Shown here: positions 17,178 to 25,083 of the stretch, piece after piece
How positions within the stretch are numbered: the stretch's first letter is position 1
Layout of the letters: every line of letters starts with the position of its first letter
DNA from: Micromonospora alfalfae
GTDB taxonomy: Bacteria > Actinomycetota > Actinomycetes > Mycobacteriales > Micromonosporaceae
Direction of reading: 5' to 3'
DNA length: 34,114 nt
NCBI RefSeq assembly: GCF_022230925.1
Contig: NZ_JAKKFH010000017.1
Coordinates: forward strand, 1-34,114
Made by a program: the position numbers and the translations under genes
Notes under the pieces: model-generated
Told to the model about the DNA's origin: nothing
The model's database searches: none
Seen by the model: only the letters and a program-made list of their open reading frames with translations

Positions 17178-18020
17178 TCAGCCCTGCGGGTTGCTCATCG
17201 TGAGGTCCTTGATGATGACCTCCTTCTTCGGGTGACCGCCCCCGGCCTGCTGGGCGAACGCCCCGTCGTCGCCGGCCTTGGCCACGTCCTTGACGAGGTC
17301 CATGCCGCCGGTGATGGTGCCCACCACCGTGTACGCCGGGTCCAGCGGCGAGTCGCCGTAGACGATGAAGAACTGGCTGCCGGTGCTCCCCGGATCCTGG
17401 GCCTTGGCCATCGCGATGACACCCTCCGGGTACGGCGGGCGCTTGTCGGTGGGCAGGTTCTCCTCGGCCATCCGGTAGCTCGGGCCGCCCTGGCCGTCGG
17501 TGTCCCGCCAGCCGTTGCCGGTGGCGCTGGGGTCACCGCACTGCAACACCTTGATGCCCTCGCTCACGAGGCGGTGGCACTTGGTGTTGTCGAAGAAGTT
17601 CTTCTCCGCGAGGTAGGTGAAGCTGCCCGCCGTGCACGGCACCAGCGACCGGTCGACCTTGGCCGTGATCGGGCCGAGGTTGGTGTCGATCGTCATGGTC
17701 TGGACGCCCTTGGCGGACTGCTCGTTGCTGGGCACCCCCACGTCCTTGATCTGCGGGGGGCGCTGCTCGGTGGGCAGCGCGGTGTACGCGCACTCGGCCG
17801 CGCCCGCCGCCGGCGCGGCGGTGTCGCTCTTGTTGTCGTCGTCGCCGCCGAGGCTCACCGCCAGCCAGACGGTGCCGGCGACCACGAGCACCAGCGCGGC
17901 AGCCGCGCTGACGATCGCCGTCGTCTGCCGGCGCTTGCGGGCCTTGGCCGCGCGCTCGGCCATCTCCTTCTCGAGCCGGGCGCGTGCCGCCGCGCGCTGC
18001 CGCTCTCTGGTGGACGTCAC
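17178..18020 (-). CDS. Membrane-anchored cyclophilin-type peptidyl-prolyl isomerase
   Basis: The 280-residue product has a short basic cytosolic N-terminus rich in Arg/Ala, one TM helix (about residues 36-57) and an extracytoplasmic cyclophilin domain. The catalytic region reads FFDNTKCHRLV, with Arg150 at the position of human CypA Arg55. It is followed by VLQCGDP (Gln160, the CypA Gln63 equivalent) and GSTGSQFFIVY. It resembles actinobacterial PpiB and should speed prolyl isomerisation of exported proteins. GTG 18020 has AGGAGG upstream. A related gene lies directly upstream in the same direction. M. tuberculosis has a ppiB gene at the same site beside rel. Confidence 0.92.
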   Translation of the reverse strand: MTSTRERQRAAARARLEKEMAERAAKARKRRQTTAIVSAAAALVLVVAGTVWLAVSLGGDDDNKSDTAAPAAGAAECAYTALPTEQRPPQIKDVGVPSNEQSAKGVQTMTIDTNLGPITAKVDRSLVPCTAGSFTYLAEKNFFDNTKCHRLVSEGIKVLQCGDPSATGNGWRDTDGQGGPSYRMAEENLPTDKRPPYPEGVIAMAKAQDPGSTGSQFFIVYGDSPLDPAYTVVGTITGGMDLVKDVAKAGDDGAFAQQAGGGHPKKEVIIKDLTMSNPQG

Positions 18021-18079
18021 GCCTGGATCCTCCTGGCTGGTTGCTGCTGGGTGCCGCTTGGGTGGGTGGTGGCGCCCGG

Positions 18080-18964
18080 TCAGCCGGCGCTCGGGCTGCT
18101 GGCCGGTGTGCCGGAGGCCGAGGGAGCCGGTGCCGCACCGGTGACCGGCTCACCGACCGTGAGGCTCTGGATCGTCACATCGGTGCTGGGCTTGACCTTC
18201 GCCCCGGTCCCATTGTCCACGGTCGGGAGGGCGCCGATCTTCTCCACCACGTCCAGCCCGCCGGTCACCCGGCCGATGACCGGGTACTTGGGGTCGGCGG
18301 TGGTGAAGTCCTTGAAGAAAATCAGGAACTGGCTGCCGTTGCTGCCCGGCGGGTTGGAGACCATCGTCACCGTGCCCTTCGGGTACGTCGGCGGCTGGCC
18401 GGGGGCCGGACTGGCCGACGGCGACGCCGACGGGACGGTCGGCAACTCTTCGTCGTAGAACGAGTAGGTCGGCCCACCAAGACCCGTGCCGCTGGGGTCG
18501 CCGCAGCGCAGCGCGCCCTCGGCGGTGATCTCGTGGCACTTGGTGTTGTCGTAGAACGACCGGCTCGCCAGGTGGGCGATGCTCGCCGCCGCGCACGGGG
18601 AGTTGGTCAGGTTCAGTTCCGCGGTGATCGGCGCGCCCTGGTTCGTGGTCACTGTCATCGCCCGGGTGCCGTCGGTGGGCAGATCCTTGGTGGCCGGCGT
18701 GCCGACGTCCTTGAGGTTGGTGTTTGCCGTCGCGTCCTGCGGCGTCCAGAGGCAGGTGTCCTCAGCGGCCGTGTTCTGCTTCGGGTCGGAGTCGAACGCC
18801 CCGAGCGCCCAGGCTGAGCCGGCCACTACCAGCACAAGGATCAGAGCGGCGCCAACTCCGGCCTGGATCTGCCGTCGGCGCCTCGTCGAGGCGGCCCGGC
18901 GAGCCAACTGCCGGTCGAGCTTGGCCCGCGCCAGTTTGCGCTGCCGGTCCCTGCTGGAAGCCAC
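18080..18964 (-). CDS. Second membrane-anchored cyclophilin-like protein with altered active site
   Basis: The 294-residue product has the same plan as its neighbour: a basic N-terminus, a TM helix (about 36-57) and an external cyclophilin fold. Two catalytic positions differ. The Arg55 equivalent is Glu145 (TKCHEIT) and the Gln63 equivalent is Arg153 (ALRCGDP). GSNGSQFLIFF and the GDPSGTGLGGP segment are kept. A Pro/Ser/Ala insert (PSASPSASPAPG) interrupts the domain and a Ser/Pro/Ala tail ends it. GTG 18964 has AAAGGGGAG upstream. It arose by tandem duplication and may act as a weak isomerase, chaperone or binding protein. The 115-base stretch downstream of the TM helix diverges most. Confidence 0.88.
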   Translation of the reverse strand: MASSRDRQRKLARAKLDRQLARRAASTRRRRQIQAGVGAALILVLVVAGSAWALGAFDSDPKQNTAAEDTCLWTPQDATANTNLKDVGTPATKDLPTDGTRAMTVTTNQGAPITAELNLTNSPCAAASIAHLASRSFYDNTKCHEITAEGALRCGDPSGTGLGGPTYSFYDEELPTVPSASPSASPAPGQPPTYPKGTVTMVSNPPGSNGSQFLIFFKDFTTADPKYPVIGRVTGGLDVVEKIGALPTVDNGTGAKVKPSTDVTIQSLTVGEPVTGAAPAPSASGTPASSPSAG

Positions 18965-19186
18965 CAGTGCTCCCCTTTCCTCTACCTGGTCGTCGCCGGC
19001 GGCCGGTAGCCCCGGCCCGTCCGGGCGTGACGTGTGCCGCGCCACACGCCCGCCAGAGTGTACGGCTAGTGACTGGGAATGTGGTGTACGAGGTCCACCC
19101 CGTCCCGAGCAGCGCTTATCGGAGGTTGTCACTGTGCCCCACGAGGCCCGTGGGACGGACGCGGCAAACTCGCTCGGCCCGCCCGA

Positions 19187-19192
19187 TAGGCT
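19187..19192 (+). promoter_or_regulatory. Possible -10 of the glyoxalase-like gene
   Basis: TAGGCT, 36 bases before the GTG start, is a common actinobacterial -10 form. No clear -35 accompanies it. The 264-base region 18965-19228 separates the divergent cyclophilin and hydrolase genes and holds no other recognisable feature. Confidence 0.3.
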
Positions 19193-19228
19193 GCTGGGCA
19201 GGACGACAGCTGCTCGACGGAGAGGACA

Positions 19229-19945
19229 GTGCCCGTGCTCGTGGCCGGCTTTCCCGCGGACGCCTTCGGCACCAACTGCTACGTGGTTGCCACCGCGCCG
19301 GGGGAGCAGTGCGTGGTGGTCGACCCCGGCATCGGGGTGCTCGACCAGCTCGACGCGCTGCTCGCCGAGCACCGCCTGCATCCGGCCGCCGTGCTGCTCA
19401 CCCACGGCCACCTCGACCACACCTTCTCGGTCGCGCCGGTCTGCGGTGCGCGCGGCATCACCGCGTACGTGCACCCCGGTGACCGGGAGATGCTGGCCGA
19501 CCCGTCCAAGGGCCTCTCGACCGACTTGACGTCGCTCTTCGGCGGCCGGCTGAGCTACACCGAGCCGGAGGACGTGGCGGAGTTGACCGACGGCGCCACC
19601 CTCACGCTCGCCGGCCTGGAGATCGCCGTCGACCATGCCCCTGGCCATACCGGCGGGTCGGTGCTGTTCCGGCTGCCGGGCGCCGGGTCGAACTGGGAGG
19701 CTGACGAGCTGTGCCTCTCCGGTGACGTCCTCTTCGCCGGGTCGATCGGCCGCACCGACCTGCCGGGCGGGAGCATGCCGGCCATGCTCACCAGCCTGCG
19801 CGACAAGATTCTTCCGCTGGCCGACGACACCGTCGTGCTGCCCGGCCACGGCCCCAGCACCACCATCGGCCGCGAGCGCGCCAGCAACCCGTACCTCATC
19901 GAGGTGGCTGGCACGTCGCCGGCCGCTCCCACCCGGGGCCTCTAG
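19229..19945 (+). CDS. MBL-fold hydrolase, glyoxalase II-like
   Basis: The 238-residue metallo-beta-lactamase-fold protein has all expected metal ligands: THGHLDH (His59, His61, Asp63, His64), His140 (APGHTGGS), Asp166 (SGDVLFAGSIGRTDLPGG) and His207 (LPGHGPST). This subgroup covers hydroxyacylglutathione hydrolase-like thioesterases. In glutathione-free actinobacteria the thiol partner would be something else, for example mycothiol conjugates, so the substrate is open. The order with hisS downstream equals Rv2581c-hisS in M. tuberculosis. GTG 19229 follows GAGAGGA. Confidence 0.9.
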   Translation: MPVLVAGFPADAFGTNCYVVATAPGEQCVVVDPGIGVLDQLDALLAEHRLHPAAVLLTHGHLDHTFSVAPVCGARGITAYVHPGDREMLADPSKGLSTDLTSLFGGRLSYTEPEDVAELTDGATLTLAGLEIAVDHAPGHTGGSVLFRLPGAGSNWEADELCLSGDVLFAGSIGRTDLPGGSMPAMLTSLRDKILPLADDTVVLPGHGPSTTIGRERASNPYLIEVAGTSPAAPTRGL

Positions 19946-20018
19946 ATCTTCTGTCCGCGCCGCGCGCGGACCCACGACACCACCGCGCCACCGGCGCGGA
20001 ACCGCAAGGAGTACGCCG

Positions 20019-21347
20019 ATGAGCAAGCCCACGCCCATCTCCGGCTTCCCGGAGTGGACCCCCGGCCAGCGGATGATCGAGCAGTTCGTGCTCGACAGGA
20101 TCCGGGCCACCTTCGAGCTGTACGGCTTCGCGCCGCTGGAGACCCGCGCCGTGGAGCCGCTGGACCAGCTGCTGCGCAAGGGCGAGACCTCGAAGGAGGT
20201 CTACGTGATCCGGCGGCTGCACGCCGACGCCGAGGGTGCCGGTGGTGACGACCAGCTCGGCCTGCACTTCGACCTGACCGTGCCGTTCGCCAGGTACGTG
20301 TTGGAGAACGCCGGCAAGCTGAGCTTCCCGTTCCGCCGCTACCAGATTCAGAAGGTGTGGCGGGGCGAGCGGCCGCAGGAGGGGCGCTACCGGGAGTTCG
20401 TCCAGGCCGACATCGACATCGTCGACCGGGACACCCTGGCCGCGCACCACGAGGCGGAGATGCCGCTGGTCATCGGGGACGCGCTGCGCTCGTTGCCGAT
20501 CCCACCGGTGACGATCCAGGTCAACAACCGCAAGATCTGCGAGGGTTTCTACCGGGGCATCGGCCTGACCGACCCGGAGGCGGCGCTGCGGGCCGTGGAC
20601 AAGCTCGACAAGATCGGCCCGGCGAAGGTGGCCGACCTGCTGGCCCAGACCGCCGGGGCGAGCGAGGCGCAGGCAAAGGCGTGCCTGGCGCTGGCCGAGA
20701 TTTCCGCCCCGGACGCGTCGTTCGCCGATGCCGTCCGGGCGCTCGGGGTGAGCGACCCGCTGCTCGACGAGGGCATCGAGGAACTGGTCCGGGTGGTGGA
20801 TACCGCCGCCGAGCACTCGCCCGGCCTCTGCGTGGCGGACCTGCGCATCGCCCGTGGGCTGGATTACTACACGGGCACCGTCTACGAGACCCAGCTGCGC
20901 GGCTACGAGCGTTTCGGCTCGATCTGCTCCGGCGGCCGGTACGACAACCTGGCCAGCGCCGGCGCCGTCTCGTACCCGGGGGTGGGGATCTCGATCGGCG
21001 TGACCCGGCTGCTCGGTCTGCTCTTCGGCGCGGGGGAGCTGTCGGTCTCGCGGGAGGTGCCGACCGCAGTGCTCGTCGCGGTGACCAGCGAGGAGCAGCG
21101 TACGGCCAGCAACCGGGTGGCCGAGGCGCTGCGGCGGCGCGGGGTGCCGACCGAGGTGTCGCCGAGCGCGGCGAAGTTCGGCAAGCAGATCCGCTATGCC
21201 GAGCGGCGTGGCATCCCGTACGTCTGGTTCCCCGGTGCCGAGGGAGCGCCGGACGAGGTGAAGGACATCCGCTCCGGTGAGCAGGTCACCGCCGGTGCGG
21301 GGGAGTGGACGCCACCCCTGGCAGACCTCAAACCCACTGTCGGTTGA
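20019..21347 (+). CDS. hisS: Histidyl-tRNA synthetase
   Basis: The 442-residue class II synthetase charges tRNA-His. Motif 2 is the RYQIQKVWRGERPQEGRYRE segment. The two histidine-specific signatures are HFDLTVPFARYV and ARGLDYYTGTVYE, and motif 3 is GVGISIGVTRLLGLLF. The C-terminal anticodon-binding domain starts around residue 350 (VLVAVTSEEQRTASNRVAEA). AAGGAG lies 9 bases before ATG 20019. It follows the MBL hydrolase with a 73-base gap and is probably co-transcribed with it. Confidence 0.97.
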   Translation: MSKPTPISGFPEWTPGQRMIEQFVLDRIRATFELYGFAPLETRAVEPLDQLLRKGETSKEVYVIRRLHADAEGAGGDDQLGLHFDLTVPFARYVLENAGKLSFPFRRYQIQKVWRGERPQEGRYREFVQADIDIVDRDTLAAHHEAEMPLVIGDALRSLPIPPVTIQVNNRKICEGFYRGIGLTDPEAALRAVDKLDKIGPAKVADLLAQTAGASEAQAKACLALAEISAPDASFADAVRALGVSDPLLDEGIEELVRVVDTAAEHSPGLCVADLRIARGLDYYTGTVYETQLRGYERFGSICSGGRYDNLASAGAVSYPGVGISIGVTRLLGLLFGAGELSVSREVPTAVLVAVTSEEQRTASNRVAEALRRRGVPTEVSPSAAKFGKQIRYAERRGIPYVWFPGAEGAPDEVKDIRSGEQVTAGAGEWTPPLADLKPTVG

Positions 21348-21378
21348 GTGTCCCCACTGGCGCTGACGGCCGCGGGGA

Positions 21379-21409
21379 CCTACGGTAGCGTAAGTTACGC
21401 CACCGTAGG
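21379..21409 (+). promoter_or_regulatory. Operator-like palindrome upstream of the desaturase
   Basis: CCTACGGT (21379-21386) pairs with ACCGTAGG (21402-21409), and CGTAA (21389-21393) pairs with TTACG (21395-21399). Only two base pairs in the 31-bp dyad are broken. It ends 9 bases before the GTG start, so a bound repressor would block initiation. TetR-type lipid regulators often use such sites, but no such regulator gene lies adjacent. Confidence 0.65.
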
Positions 21410-21418
21410 GAGTTTCTC

Positions 21419-22360
21419 GTGACCGTCAGCACCACAGTGAGCCAGACCGCGCTGCTCGTCGAGCTGGAGCCGGTTGTCGCACGCAACCTGGACCGCCACC
21501 TCTCGCTCGCCAAGGAGTGGTTCCCGCACGAGTACGTGCCGTGGAGCGAGGGGCGGACCTTCGACGGCCCGCTCGGCGGCGAGGCGTGGTCACCGACCGA
21601 CTCCACAATCCCGGACGTGGCCCGCACCGCGCTGATCGTGAACCTGCTGACCGAGGACAACCTGCCCTCGTACCACCACGAGATCGCCACTCTGTTCGGT
21701 CGCGACGGCGCGTGGGGCACCTGGGTGCACCGGTGGACCGCCGAGGAGGGTCGCCACGGCGTCGCGATCCGCGACTACCTGACCGTCACCCGGGCGGTCG
21801 ACCCGGTGGCGCTGGAGCGGGCCCGGATGACCCACATGTCGGAGGGCTACACCAACGCCCACGGCGACGAGGTGCTGCACTCGCTGGCGTACGTCTCGTT
21901 CCAGGAACTGGCCACCCGGATCTCGCACCGCAACACCGGCAAGGCCACCGGCGACCCCACCTGCGAGGCGCTGCTGGCCCGGGTGGCCGCCGACGAGAAC
22001 CTGCACATGGTCTTCTACCGCAACCTGCTCGCGGCCGCGTTCGAGCTGGCCCCGAGCCAGGCCATGCGGGCAGTCGCCGACGTGGTGGACGACTTCCAGA
22101 TGCCGGGCAGCGGCATCGACGGGTTCGCCCGCAAGTCGGTGGCGATCGCCCTGGCCGGCATCTACGACCTGCGCCAGCACCGCGACGAGGTGCTGCAGCC
22201 GGTCCTGCGTCAGTGGGACGTCTTCAACGTGACCGGCCTCAACGCCGACGGTGAGGCCGCCCGCGAGCAGCTCGCCGCCCAGCTGGAGAACCTGGACCGC
22301 GCCGCGAGCCGCTTCGAGGAGAAGCGCGACGCCCGAGCCGCCCGCCTAGCCCTCCGCTAA
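21419..22360 (+). CDS. Acyl-ACP desaturase (DesA-type, diiron)
   Basis: The 313-residue product is of the soluble diiron desaturase family (plant stearoyl-ACP desaturase, mycobacterial DesA1/DesA2). The six iron ligands can be placed: Glu79 (LLTEDNLPSYH), Glu110 and His113 (AEEGRH), Glu163 (FQELA), and Glu193 and His196 (DENLH). It would introduce a double bond into an acyl chain carried on ACP, using O2 and reduced ferredoxin. The start is GTG 21419 with GTAGGGAG upstream. The start lies directly behind a palindrome, so transcription is probably repressor-controlled, perhaps in response to lipids or temperature. Confidence 0.92.
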   Translation: MTVSTTVSQTALLVELEPVVARNLDRHLSLAKEWFPHEYVPWSEGRTFDGPLGGEAWSPTDSTIPDVARTALIVNLLTEDNLPSYHHEIATLFGRDGAWGTWVHRWTAEEGRHGVAIRDYLTVTRAVDPVALERARMTHMSEGYTNAHGDEVLHSLAYVSFQELATRISHRNTGKATGDPTCEALLARVAADENLHMVFYRNLLAAAFELAPSQAMRAVADVVDDFQMPGSGIDGFARKSVAIALAGIYDLRQHRDEVLQPVLRQWDVFNVTGLNADGEAAREQLAAQLENLDRAASRFEEKRDARAARLALR

Positions 22361-22398
22361 ACCCCCCACCCCTCCAACCCCACCCCCCACCCCACCCC

Positions 22399-22459
22399 GT
22401 TGATCATGAAGTTATTGCCACTCGGGTCGGCGTGTCGGCGCAATAACTTCATGATCAAC
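22399..22459. repeat. GATC-hairpin intergenic element B with C-rich and G-rich flanks
   Basis: GTTGATCATGAAGTTATTGC (22399-22418) pairs perfectly with 22440-22459 around a 21-base loop. Left of it (22361-22398) runs a pyrimidine tract of CCCCAC-type repeats, and right of it (22473-22530) a G-rich tract with many runs of 3-5 guanines, so the flanks could extend the stem. It lies between the convergent desaturase and thioesterase genes and can end both transcripts. Confidence 0.75.
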
Positions 22460-22472
22460 CCAGAGGGCTGCG

Positions 22473-22530
22473 GGGTTGGGGGTCTTGGGGGTGGGGTTGG
22501 GGGTGGGGGTGGGTTAGGGGAGGGGGAGGA
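22473..22530 (+). repeat. G-run tract with quadruplex potential
   Basis: Six or more runs of GGGG/GGGGG separated by one to three bases (GGGGTTGGGGGTC, GGGGGTGGGG and similar). The tract enters the 3' end of the minus-strand thioesterase gene, whose stop lies at 22514. The complementary C-rich tract lies at 22361-22398. Confidence 0.6.
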
Positions 22531-23020
22531 GGAGGCAGGTGCTGGTGGCGTGGGCTATCAGGCGGTCGGCGGCGTCGGTGATGCGGGCCTCGGCCAGGGC
22601 CGTACGGCGGCCGCGTTGCAGCACAGTGCCCTCGCAGCGCAGGATGCCGCTGTCCACGGTGACCGGGCGGAGGAACTTCACGTTGAGGTCCAGCGAGGTG
22701 TAGCCGACTCCGGCGGGCAGCGTGGTGTGCACCGCGCACGCCGCGGCGGTGTCCAGCAGGGTCGAGAGCACGCCACCGTGGACGCTGCCGAGCGGGTTGT
22801 AGTGGAACTCCTGGGGAGTCAGCTCGACGACGACCCGGCCCTCGTCGGCTTCCATCCTGGCCATGTCGAGAAGGTGCATCACCGGCGGCGCGGCCAGCTC
22901 GCCGGCGATCATCGCCCGGAGAATGTCCAGGCCGCTGCGTCGACCGACCTGGGCGGCGTTGACCGACGGGTCCGCCCAGGTGAAGGTACGGCTGCGCACT
23001 GGTTCCTGCGTCTGCGTCAT
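22514..23020 (-). CDS. PaaI-type hotdog-fold thioesterase
   Basis: The product is about 168 residues from ATG 23020. The signature FHYNPLGSVHGGVLSTLLDTAAACAV matches the PaaI/YbgC-like acyl-CoA thioesterase motif (N-P-x-G-x-x-H-G-G); SLDLNVKFLRPV forms the long strand of the hotdog fold. It probably hydrolyses an acyl- or aryl-acyl-CoA; the substrate is unknown. The ATG seems to be at the transcription start: TTGACA (23056-23051) and CAGGCT (23032-23027), 18 bases apart, end 6 bases before it. A longer frame to 23056 is disfavoured because it would run through this promoter. It is divergent from the HxlR regulator, which may control it. Confidence 0.85.
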   Translation of the reverse strand: MTQTQEPVRSRTFTWADPSVNAAQVGRRSGLDILRAMIAGELAAPPVMHLLDMARMEADEGRVVVELTPQEFHYNPLGSVHGGVLSTLLDTAAACAVHTTLPAGVGYTSLDLNVKFLRPVTVDSGILRCEGTVLQRGRRTALAEARITDAADRLIAHATSTCLLLPLP

Positions 23021-23026
23021 GGACGC

Positions 23027-23069
23027 AGCCTGGCAGCAGGTTGCTGAGTCTGTCAACGAGATCTAGCCT
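23027..23069. promoter_or_regulatory. Overlapping divergent promoters, both leaderless
   Basis: Minus strand: TTGACA (23056-23051), 18 bases, CAGGCT (23032-23027), 6 bases, ATG 23020. Plus strand: TTGCTG (23041-23046), 17 bases, TAGCCT (23064-23069), 6 bases, ATG 23076. The -35 boxes lie back to back, and GTTG (23040-23043) / CAAC (23054-23057) forms a small dyad between them where a regulator could block both. Confidence 0.5.
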
Positions 23070-23075
23070 GGTCGG

Positions 23076-23552
23076 ATGCGACCCGCGGCTCTGGACTGGT
23101 CAGTGGAGAACTGCACCATCGCCCGCGCGATGGAGGTCCTCGGTGAGCGGTGGACCCTTGTGGTGCTCCGCGAGGTGTTCACCGGAGTACGCCGCTTCGA
23201 CGACATGCGGGTACGCACCGGCATTCCGCGCCAGGTGCTGACCAACCGGCTCGCCAGCCTGGTGGAGCAGGGCGTGCTGAGTCGCGAGCCGTACCGGGAG
23301 CCCGGCAGCCGGCTGCGCCACGAGTACCGGCTCACGGAGAAGGGCCTGGATCTGTGGCCGGTGCTGGTCGCCGTGCTCGGTTGGGGCGACCGGTACCTCG
23401 CCGACGCGGAGGGGTCTCCGCTCAGTGTCACGCACCGCGACTGCGGCGCGACGGTACGCGCCGAACTTCGCTGCGCCGACGGGCACGACGTGGGTCAGCC
23501 CCGCGACGTGGTGCCCAGTCCTGGCCCCGGCGCCCGTCGCCGTACCCCCTGA
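23076..23552 (+). CDS. HxlR-family winged-helix regulator
   Basis: The 158-residue product has the HxlR/MarR-like winged helix: VENCTIARAMEVLGERWTLV with the conserved C and GxRW, then FDDMRVRTGIPRQVLTNRLASLVEQGVLSR as the recognition helix and wing. YRLTEKGLDLWPVL completes the domain. A C-terminal segment (CGATVRAELRCADGHDV) with paired cysteines is often seen in actinobacterial members. HxlR regulators commonly sense quinones, diamide or other electrophiles through a cysteine near the N-terminus; Cys13 is present here. The gene is divergent from the thioesterase with 55 bases between the starts and probably regulates that pair. Confidence 0.88.
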   Translation: MRPAALDWSVENCTIARAMEVLGERWTLVVLREVFTGVRRFDDMRVRTGIPRQVLTNRLASLVEQGVLSREPYREPGSRLRHEYRLTEKGLDLWPVLVAVLGWGDRYLADAEGSPLSVTHRDCGATVRAELRCADGHDVGQPRDVVPSPGPGARRRTP

Positions 23553-23940
23553 CCCGAGCCCGCCGCACCCCGAGACGTCCGTTGCCCATCGCACCCTGAC
23601 GCCCAGGCGCCCGTCCCCGTCGCCCGTCGCGCGGCGCCTCGCCGTGCCCTCCTGTGCGCGGTGCACCCGACGCCCGGCGCGGGCAGACATCGATGACCGT
23701 GCGCGCCGAATGTGGCCGGCTGTCGGTTGGGTGTGACGGTGGCTGTTCGCCAGCGTGTCGGGGGTGTTGCGGCCGCGTGGCCAACCGAGGTCGGTGAATC
23801 CGGACGAATTCAACCCTTGTTAATGATCTTAAGTATGTGAATACTTCAGTCTCATCCGGCCGGTTTCCCCAGATCGGCCGGGTTGCCCTCGGGTCAGCCG
23901 CCCCCGGCAGACCCGCTCCCCCGCCCAGGAGGTTTGTTAC
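23553..23940. other. 388-nt intergenic region before the secreted protease
   Basis: No gene is seen. The first 240 bases are GC-rich and featureless. From about 23800 it becomes AT-rich. TTGTTA (23817-23822) and AATACT (23840-23845) are spaced 17 bases apart as a possible promoter, and AAGTAT (23831-23836) / ATACTT (23841-23846) forms a short dyad over it. CCGGCCG (23856-23862) and CGGCCGG (23875-23881) could make a hairpin in the roughly 90-base 5' leader. Confidence 0.45.
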
Positions 23941-24987
23941 ATGCGACCCACGAGGTCAACATTCCGCGTTGCGGCCACAGTCGCCGTTTCCGGAACCCTG
24001 GTCGTCGGCTCGCTCATCGGCGCGCCCGCCCAGGCCGCTCCTGCCGCGTCCCCCGACGCCGCCGCCGCGATCTCCGCGGAACTCGGCGACCGCTCCGCCG
24101 GCTCGTACATCGACGCCAGCGGCAAATCCGTCGTCACGGTGACCGACGCGGCCGCCGCCAGCAAGGCGAGCAAGGCCGGCGCCGTCGTCCGCTACGTCAC
24201 CCGCGGCGCCGCCGAGCTCAACCGGGCCACGGCCGAGCTGGAGCGCTCCGCCAAGATCCCGGGTACCGCCTGGTGGAGTGACCCGGTCACCAACCAGGTC
24301 GTCGTCTCCGTCGACAGCACCGTCACCGGGGCCAAGCTGGAGCGGGTCAAGGCCGCCGCCGCGCGGGCCAACGGCGCGGTCCGGGTCGAGGCCGAGGCGG
24401 GCGTGCTGAGCACCCGGATCTCCGGCGGCCAGGCCATCTACGCCGGCGGGGGCGGGCGTTGCTCGCTCGGCTTCAACGTGCGCAGTGGCAGCACCTACTA
24501 CTTCGTGACGGCCGGGCACTGCACCAACATCTCGGCCAGCTGGTACTCGAACTCCGCCCAGACCTCGCTGCTCGGCACCCGTACCGGCACCAGCTTCCCG
24601 GGCAACGACTACGGCATCGTGCGGCACAACAACTCGGCCAACGCCGCCGGTAACGTCTCGCTCTACAACGGCAGCTTCCGCGACATCACCGGCTCCGGCA
24701 ACGCGTCGGTCGGCCAGTCGGTGCAGCGCTCCGGCAGCACCACCGGCCTGCGCAGCGGCTCGGTGAACGCGACCAACGCCACGGTGAACTACGCCGAGGG
24801 CTCGGTCTCCGGTCTGATCCGGACCAACGTCTGCGCCGAGCCGGGCGACAGCGGCGGCTCGCTCTTCGCCGGCGGCACCGCCCTGGGCATGACCTCCGGT
24901 GGTAGCGGCAACTGCCGCACCGGTGGCACGACCTACTTCCAGCCGGTCACCGAGGCGCTCAGCCGCTACGGCGTCAGCGTCTTCTGA
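23941..24987 (+). CDS. Secreted alpha-lytic/streptogrisin-type serine protease (prepro form)
   Basis: The 348-residue product has a signal peptide (about 1-32, ending APAQA), a pro-region of about 125 residues (the alpha-lytic protease pro-domain, a folding catalyst) and a mature chymotrypsin-fold domain. The mature domain starts near [13 protein letters not shown] (residue 160). The catalytic triad is His193 (TAGHC), Asp223 (NDYGIV) and Ser304 (PGDSGGSLF). Cysteines 174/194 and 298/325 are placed for the two disulfides. Family S1E enzymes degrade extracellular protein. AGGAGG precedes the ATG. The pro-region ends STR, a plausible self-cleavage site. The chitin- or cellulose-binding tail of some relatives is absent. 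Confidence 0.93.
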   Translation: MRPTRSTFRVAATVAVSGTLVVGSLIGAPAQAAPAASPDAAAAISAELGDRSAGSYIDASGKSVVTVTDAAAASKASKAGAVVRYVTRGAAELNRATAELERSAKIPGTAWWSDPVTNQVVVSVDSTVTGAKLERVKAAAARANGAVRVEAEAGVLSTRISGGQAIYAGGGGRCSLGFNVRSGSTYYFVTAGHCTNISASWYSNSAQTSLLGTRTGTSFPGNDYGIVRHNNSANAAGNVSLYNGSFRDITGSGNASVGQSVQRSGSTTGLRSGSVNATNATVNYAEGSVSGLIRTNVCAEPGDSGGSLFAGGTALGMTSGGSGNCRTGGTTYFQPVTEALSRYGVSVF

Positions 24988-25000
24988 TCCACGCACCACT

Positions 25001-25032
25001 CGCGGGCCGCCGGAACTCTCCGGCGGCCCGCG
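25001..25032 (+). terminator. Terminator hairpin after the protease
   Basis: CGCGGGCCGCCGGA (25001-25014), loop ACTC, and the exact complement (25019-25032). It starts 13 bases after the protease stop and lies between convergent genes. Confidence 0.75.
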
Positions 25033-25083
25033 TCGCGTCGACGGCCACCGAACCCCGCCGACACCGGGCGGACGCGACGGCGC

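Noticed and set aside
19946..20018. T-box or other tRNA-sensing leader before hisS or aspS
   Set aside because: The leaders are short (73 bases for hisS) and no T-box sequence or specifier hairpin can be seen.
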